A stretch of DNA of 64,000 nt, from assembly GCA_017517605.1 (NCBI GenBank), contig JAFWYQ010000014.1:1-64000 (forward strand), written 5' to 3'. This document shows positions 61,056 through 64,000 of this stretch, one piece after another. Origin of the DNA: Bacteroidaceae bacterium. GTDB taxonomy: Bacteria > Bacteroidota > Bacteroidia > Bacteroidales > Bacteroidaceae. Every line of letters starts with the position of its first letter. Position 1 is the first letter of the stretch. The notes beneath the pieces are model-generated. The model did no database searches and was not told where the DNA came from. It saw nothing but the letters and a program-made list of their open reading frames with translations. The translations under genes and the position numbers were made by a program.

Positions 61056-62033
61056 TTACACTTTACGTCCCATCAGCGAGAGGGCGAAGTTCCTCAATTC
61101 CTGCTTGCGCTCTTCGGGCACAGAAACTTTGGCCAGGCACTCTTCGGCCGCATGGAAGTAGGATTCGATTTTGCGGTGACACAACTCCTTGATTCCGATA
61201 GCATCGTACAAGGCAGTGACGGCGCGCACTTTCTCTTCGGGGTTATACTCTGTAGCGGCTATCCAACGGTCGAGTTCGGCACGTTGTTCCTTATCGGCGC
61301 GTTGCAAGGCATTGATGAGCATATAGGTTTTCTTGTTGCAAAGGATGTCGCCTCCCACTTTCTTGCCGAAAACGGCAGGGTCGCCATATACATCCAGATA
61401 GTCGTCCTGCAACTGGAAAGCCAAGCCCAACTGCAAGCCGAAGTCGTACAACCGGCGGGCATCTTCGGGCGAAGCGCCTGCCTGTACGGCACCTATCTGC
61501 ATACTGGCGGCCAACAGGACGGAGGTTTTCAGACGAATCATTTCCAGATACTCTTCTTCGGTGACATTGTTGCGTGTCTCGAACTCCATGTCGTATTGCT
61601 GGCCTTCGCCAATCTCCAACGCCGTTTCGTTGAAGATGTCCATCACGGTCTTCAGGCAAGGTGCCGGGCATTGAGTCATCAGCTTGTAAGCCAACACTAG
61701 CATGGTGTCGCCGGAAAGGGTGGCCGTATTCTCGTCCCACTTCTTGTGCACGGTGGGATTACCGCGACGCAGGTCGGCCTTGTCCATCAAATCATCGTGG
61801 AGCAAAGTGTAATTATGATACGTTTCGATGGCGGCCGCGGCGGGCAATGCATCGTCCACCTCTACCTTATATATATTATAGGCCATCAACATCAAGACGG
61901 GACGTATGCGTTTGCCACCAAGAGCCAACGTATACTCTACCGGCTCGTACAATCCCACGGGAGGGCGCTTGTAGTCAAGTCCGGCAATGAACTTGTTAAT
62001 CTTGTCCAGAAGTTGTGATGAAGTGTACATCAT
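61056..62033 (-). CDS. polyprenyl (farnesyl/geranylgeranyl-type) diphosphate synthase
   Basis: A 325-residue prenyltransferase. It has the first Asp-rich motif LLHDDLMDKADLRRGNPT near residues 82-99 and the second LQDDYLDVYGD near 213-223. It condenses isopentenyl diphosphate with an allylic partner; chain length (C15 or C20) cannot be fixed from the sequence. It uses products of the dxr pathway. Encoded between tonB and tatD, all on the minus strand. Confidence 0.92.
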   Translation of the reverse strand: MMYTSSQLLDKINKFIAGLDYKRPPVGLYEPVEYTLALGGKRIRPVLMLMAYNIYKVEVDDALPAAAAIETYHNYTLLHDDLMDKADLRRGNPTVHKKWDENTATLSGDTMLVLAYKLMTQCPAPCLKTVMDIFNETALEIGEGQQYDMEFETRNNVTEEEYLEMIRLKTSVLLAASMQIGAVQAGASPEDARRLYDFGLQLGLAFQLQDDYLDVYGDPAVFGKKVGGDILCNKKTYMLINALQRADKEQRAELDRWIAATEYNPEEKVRAVTALYDAIGIKELCHRKIESYFHAAEECLAKVSVPEERKQELRNFALSLMGRKV

Positions 62034-62052
62034 AGTTATTTCCCTTCATTTA

Positions 62053-62090
62053 AAAAGAGGCTGCTTGACATTTCTCAGGCAACCTCTTTT
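62053..62090 (-). terminator. terminator of tonB
   Basis: AAAAGAGG (62053-62060) pairs with CCTCTTTT (62083-62090), with imperfect pairing inside (GC..TGA / TCA..GC). T-runs border both arms, so it can act on both strands; it separates tonB from the synthase gene. Confidence 0.75.
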
Positions 62091-62121
62091 ATATATTGCA
62101 TTCCTTAATGTTACCGACCGA

Positions 62122-62811
62122 TTATTGGAGGCGGAACTGTACGGGCAAAGTAAACTTCACACGTACGGGTTTACCACGCTGTTCACCGGGCTTCCACTTA
62201 GGCATGGTTGAAACCACGCGGAGGGCTTCCTTGTCCAGATAGGGGTCAACGCTACGGATAACGGTAGGCTCTACGATAGAACCGTCGCGGTTAACCACGA
62301 ACTGTACGATTACACGTCCCTGAACACCGTTTTCCTGTGAGATGGCGGGATACTTGATGTTCTTCTGCAAGTACTTCATCAACTCAGCAGTACCACCGGG
62401 GAACTCGGGCATGTTCTCTACCACCTGGAAGATTTCCTCTTCCTTCTCGGGTTCTTCAACTACTACGTTCTCGATGTTCTGAATCTCAACCACTTCACCC
62501 ATATCTTCATCAGACATAATCATGGTTTCTTCGATTTCAGCATCATCCTCCACAATCTCGATTGTTTCAGTAATGGCCTTAGCCTCTACCGGCACGGGAG
62601 CAACGAGCTTTTCCTGCATGGTGATGGGGATGATTTCCTCTTCAAAGTTCAACATCGGAGCCTCAATAATCTCACCAGTGTCAATAACATCATGTCGTGT
62701 CCACTCGAATGCGACGAACATGATAGCTAAAATAAAGATGAATCCCATCAACAAACCAGTGGTCTTTTTGCCTTCCAAATCGGCAACAGGAGCTTTTTTA
62801 ACTTCTAGCAT
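62122..62811 (-). CDS. tonB: TonB family energy-transducing protein
   Basis: A 229-residue protein. A short cytoplasmic start, one membrane helix near residues 20-38, a Glu/Val-rich periplasmic linker (about 75-125) in place of the usual proline-rich one, and a C-terminal TonB domain with the FPGG, QENGVQGRVIVQFVVN and WKPGEQRGKPVRVKF segments. It links the ExbB/ExbD motor to outer-membrane receptors. It is not in the exb operon but lies about 2.3 kb from exbB. Confidence 0.93.
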   Translation of the reverse strand: MLEVKKAPVADLEGKKTTGLLMGFIFILAIMFVAFEWTRHDVIDTGEIIEAPMLNFEEEIIPITMQEKLVAPVPVEAKAITETIEIVEDDAEIEETMIMSDEDMGEVVEIQNIENVVVEEPEKEEEIFQVVENMPEFPGGTAELMKYLQKNIKYPAISQENGVQGRVIVQFVVNRDGSIVEPTVIRSVDPYLDKEALRVVSTMPKWKPGEQRGKPVRVKFTLPVQFRLQ

Positions 62812-62859
62812 AGCTTTTATTTATTTTTTTGTTTTTAATATGCGGTTTTTCAATGTTTG

Positions 62860-62869
62860 GGCAAATGTA
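62860..62869 (-). promoter_or_regulatory. -7 box of tonB
   Basis: Minus strand reads TACATTTGCC, matching TAnnTTTG, 49 bases before the start at 62811. The region 62890-63180 is word-rich (GAAAAAAAGTTTTTTC, GGATAAAAGGGACAAAA) with no gene that I can support. Confidence 0.55.
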
Positions 62870-63186
62870 GCACATATTTTTCATTTAGAATAACACTTGC
62901 TATATTTTTTTTTCAAACAACAGCATTTTTTAAGTTTTTTAATCCTTCGGAAGGAGAAAAGAGGGATAAAAGGGACAAAATTTCTCTCCAACTTGAAAAA
63001 AAGTTTTTTCAGACAGGGGAAAAATTCTTCTCCAACAAAGCCCAAACCTTACCCTGGGGATAAGGTTACCTTAACCGTCGGCTAAGCCACCCCTATCATA
63101 CGCCTGATCAGAATGCTTTTAAAAAAAACGCGGATGCACAATAAAAAAAGGAGAAGGAAGTTTCCATATATAATAAGGTTTATCTA

Positions 63187-63195
63187 TCTTTGCTT
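63187..63195 (+). promoter_or_regulatory. -7 box of porQ
   Basis: TATCTTTGC, only 10 bases before the ATG at 63206, so the 5' leader would be very short. Confidence 0.6.
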
Positions 63196-63205
63196 CGCAA
63201 ATTAT

Positions 63206-64000
63206 GAAAAGACATTGGACACTTATTCTGTTGATGGCACTGGCCAGTGCAAGCATGGCACAAGACGGCACTACGGTCTTCCCCTTCCTGCGCCTGCCCC
63301 ACTCGGCTCATGCAACGGCATTGGGTGGCGAGAACATTACCACCATTACCGATGACCTGACTCTAGCCTTCCACAATCCAGCCTTGCTGAGCAACGTGGC
63401 GGACAAGACACTGAACCTGAACTTCACATCGTACATCGAGGGCAGCAAGGTGGCCAGTGCTGCCTTCTCGCGTCAATTCGGCGAGCGTTCGGCATGGGCA
63501 GCATCCGTGCAATATATGGATTATGGCGAGATGACAGAGACAGACATCGATAACAATGAGTTAGGCACACTATCGGCCAAGGATATGGCCTTCATGGCCA
63601 CCTACAACTACCTGCTCAGCGAACAATGGAGCGGTGGTGTGACGGCCAAGTTCATCCACGGAAGTTATGCCGAATACACCTCGTTTGCCATCGGTGTGGA
63701 TTTAGGAATCAACTACTTCCACGAAGAAAATGACTTCTCAGCCTCCCTTACTCTGAAAAACCTGGGCGGACAAGTGAAGACCTTTGATGAGGAGCACGAG
63801 AAACTCCCCCTGAACATGCAAGTGGGATTCACCAAACGACTGGCTCATGCCCCCATCCGCATCTCGGCCACATTGGACGACTTGACACATTGGGAATCAT
63901 CGTATTACAATCCCGAAGGAAAAGACATCAGCTTTAGCGACCTGCTATTCAACCACGTAATACTGGGTGTAGAGATAGCACCGAGCGACCGCTTTTATCT
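63206..64000 (+). CDS. porQ: type IX secretion protein PorQ (start of gene)
   Basis: The first 265 residues of an outer-membrane beta-barrel protein, open to the window's right edge. A signal peptide (LILLMALASASMAQ) is followed by FPFLRLPHSAHATALGGENITTITDDLTLAFHNPALL, the usual opening of PorQ, and alternating barrel strands. PorQ belongs to the type IX secretion machinery, which fits the sorting-like tails on the PL1 lyase and the 50217 protein. The 3' part lies outside the window, so length and end cannot be checked. Confidence 0.87.

Overview
The window is chromosomal DNA from a gut-type member of the Bacteroidales, most likely a Bacteroidaceae relative of Bacteroides or Phocaeicola. Three things point there: SusC/SusD pairs, the lineage promoter (a TTTG-like -33 box, about 20 bp, then TAnnTTTG) in front of many genes, and familiar housekeeping neighbourhoods such as thyA-folA, rseP-dxr and exbB-exbD-exbD. 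I name no species.

Layout. 1-4.1 kb: repeats, a membrane-bound winged-helix regulator divergent from a large thioredoxin-domain protein, and tadA. 4.4-6.0 kb: a small RHH-like protein divergent from yraN-birA. 6.1-11.9 kb: a tightly packed six-gene minus-strand operon joining an ABC importer (permease with a periplasmic lobe, ATPase with an extra C-terminal domain, NMT1-type binding protein) to a partner-switching module (Cache-HAMP-PP2C phosphatase, RsbW-like ATPase, STAS protein). This is the strongest candidate for an undescribed system. 12.4-28 kb: pectin and hemicellulose enzymes (PL10-GH43-GH43, GH43, GH105-CE12), a hexuronate-type transporter, manA, a lipoprotein/TonB-receptor pair, an HU-like protein, DUF456 and folB. 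28.5-39.7 kb: rpsA, rnz, an ECF sigma operon, an RNA m5C methyltransferase divergent from thyA, then folA, and an M23-dxr-rseP cluster. 40.3-56.9 kb: a minus-strand pectin utilisation region with two SusC/SusD pairs, two lipoproteins, a secreted protein and a PL1 pectate lyase. 57.4-64 kb: exbB-x-exbD-exbD, tRNA-Ser, tatD, a polyprenyl synthetase, tonB, and the start of porQ.

How it fits together. The outer-membrane SusC/SusD systems would bind and import pectic oligosaccharides cut by PL1 and PL10, powered by ExbB/ExbD/TonB at the right end. GH105-CE12 and GH43 enzymes would remove unsaturated uronic acids, acetyl groups and arabinose or xylose, and the transporter next to GH105 would bring hexuronates into the cytoplasm. 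No hybrid two-component regulator for this region lies in the window.

Intergenic DNA is unusually structured. Short tandem arrays with a 21-24 bp period lie in several intergenic regions, most of them 5' of a gene, each array with its own sequence. Long imperfect palindromes made of repeated short words lie near gene 3' ends, and at least two share the loop core AGTRCCGCATGRC.
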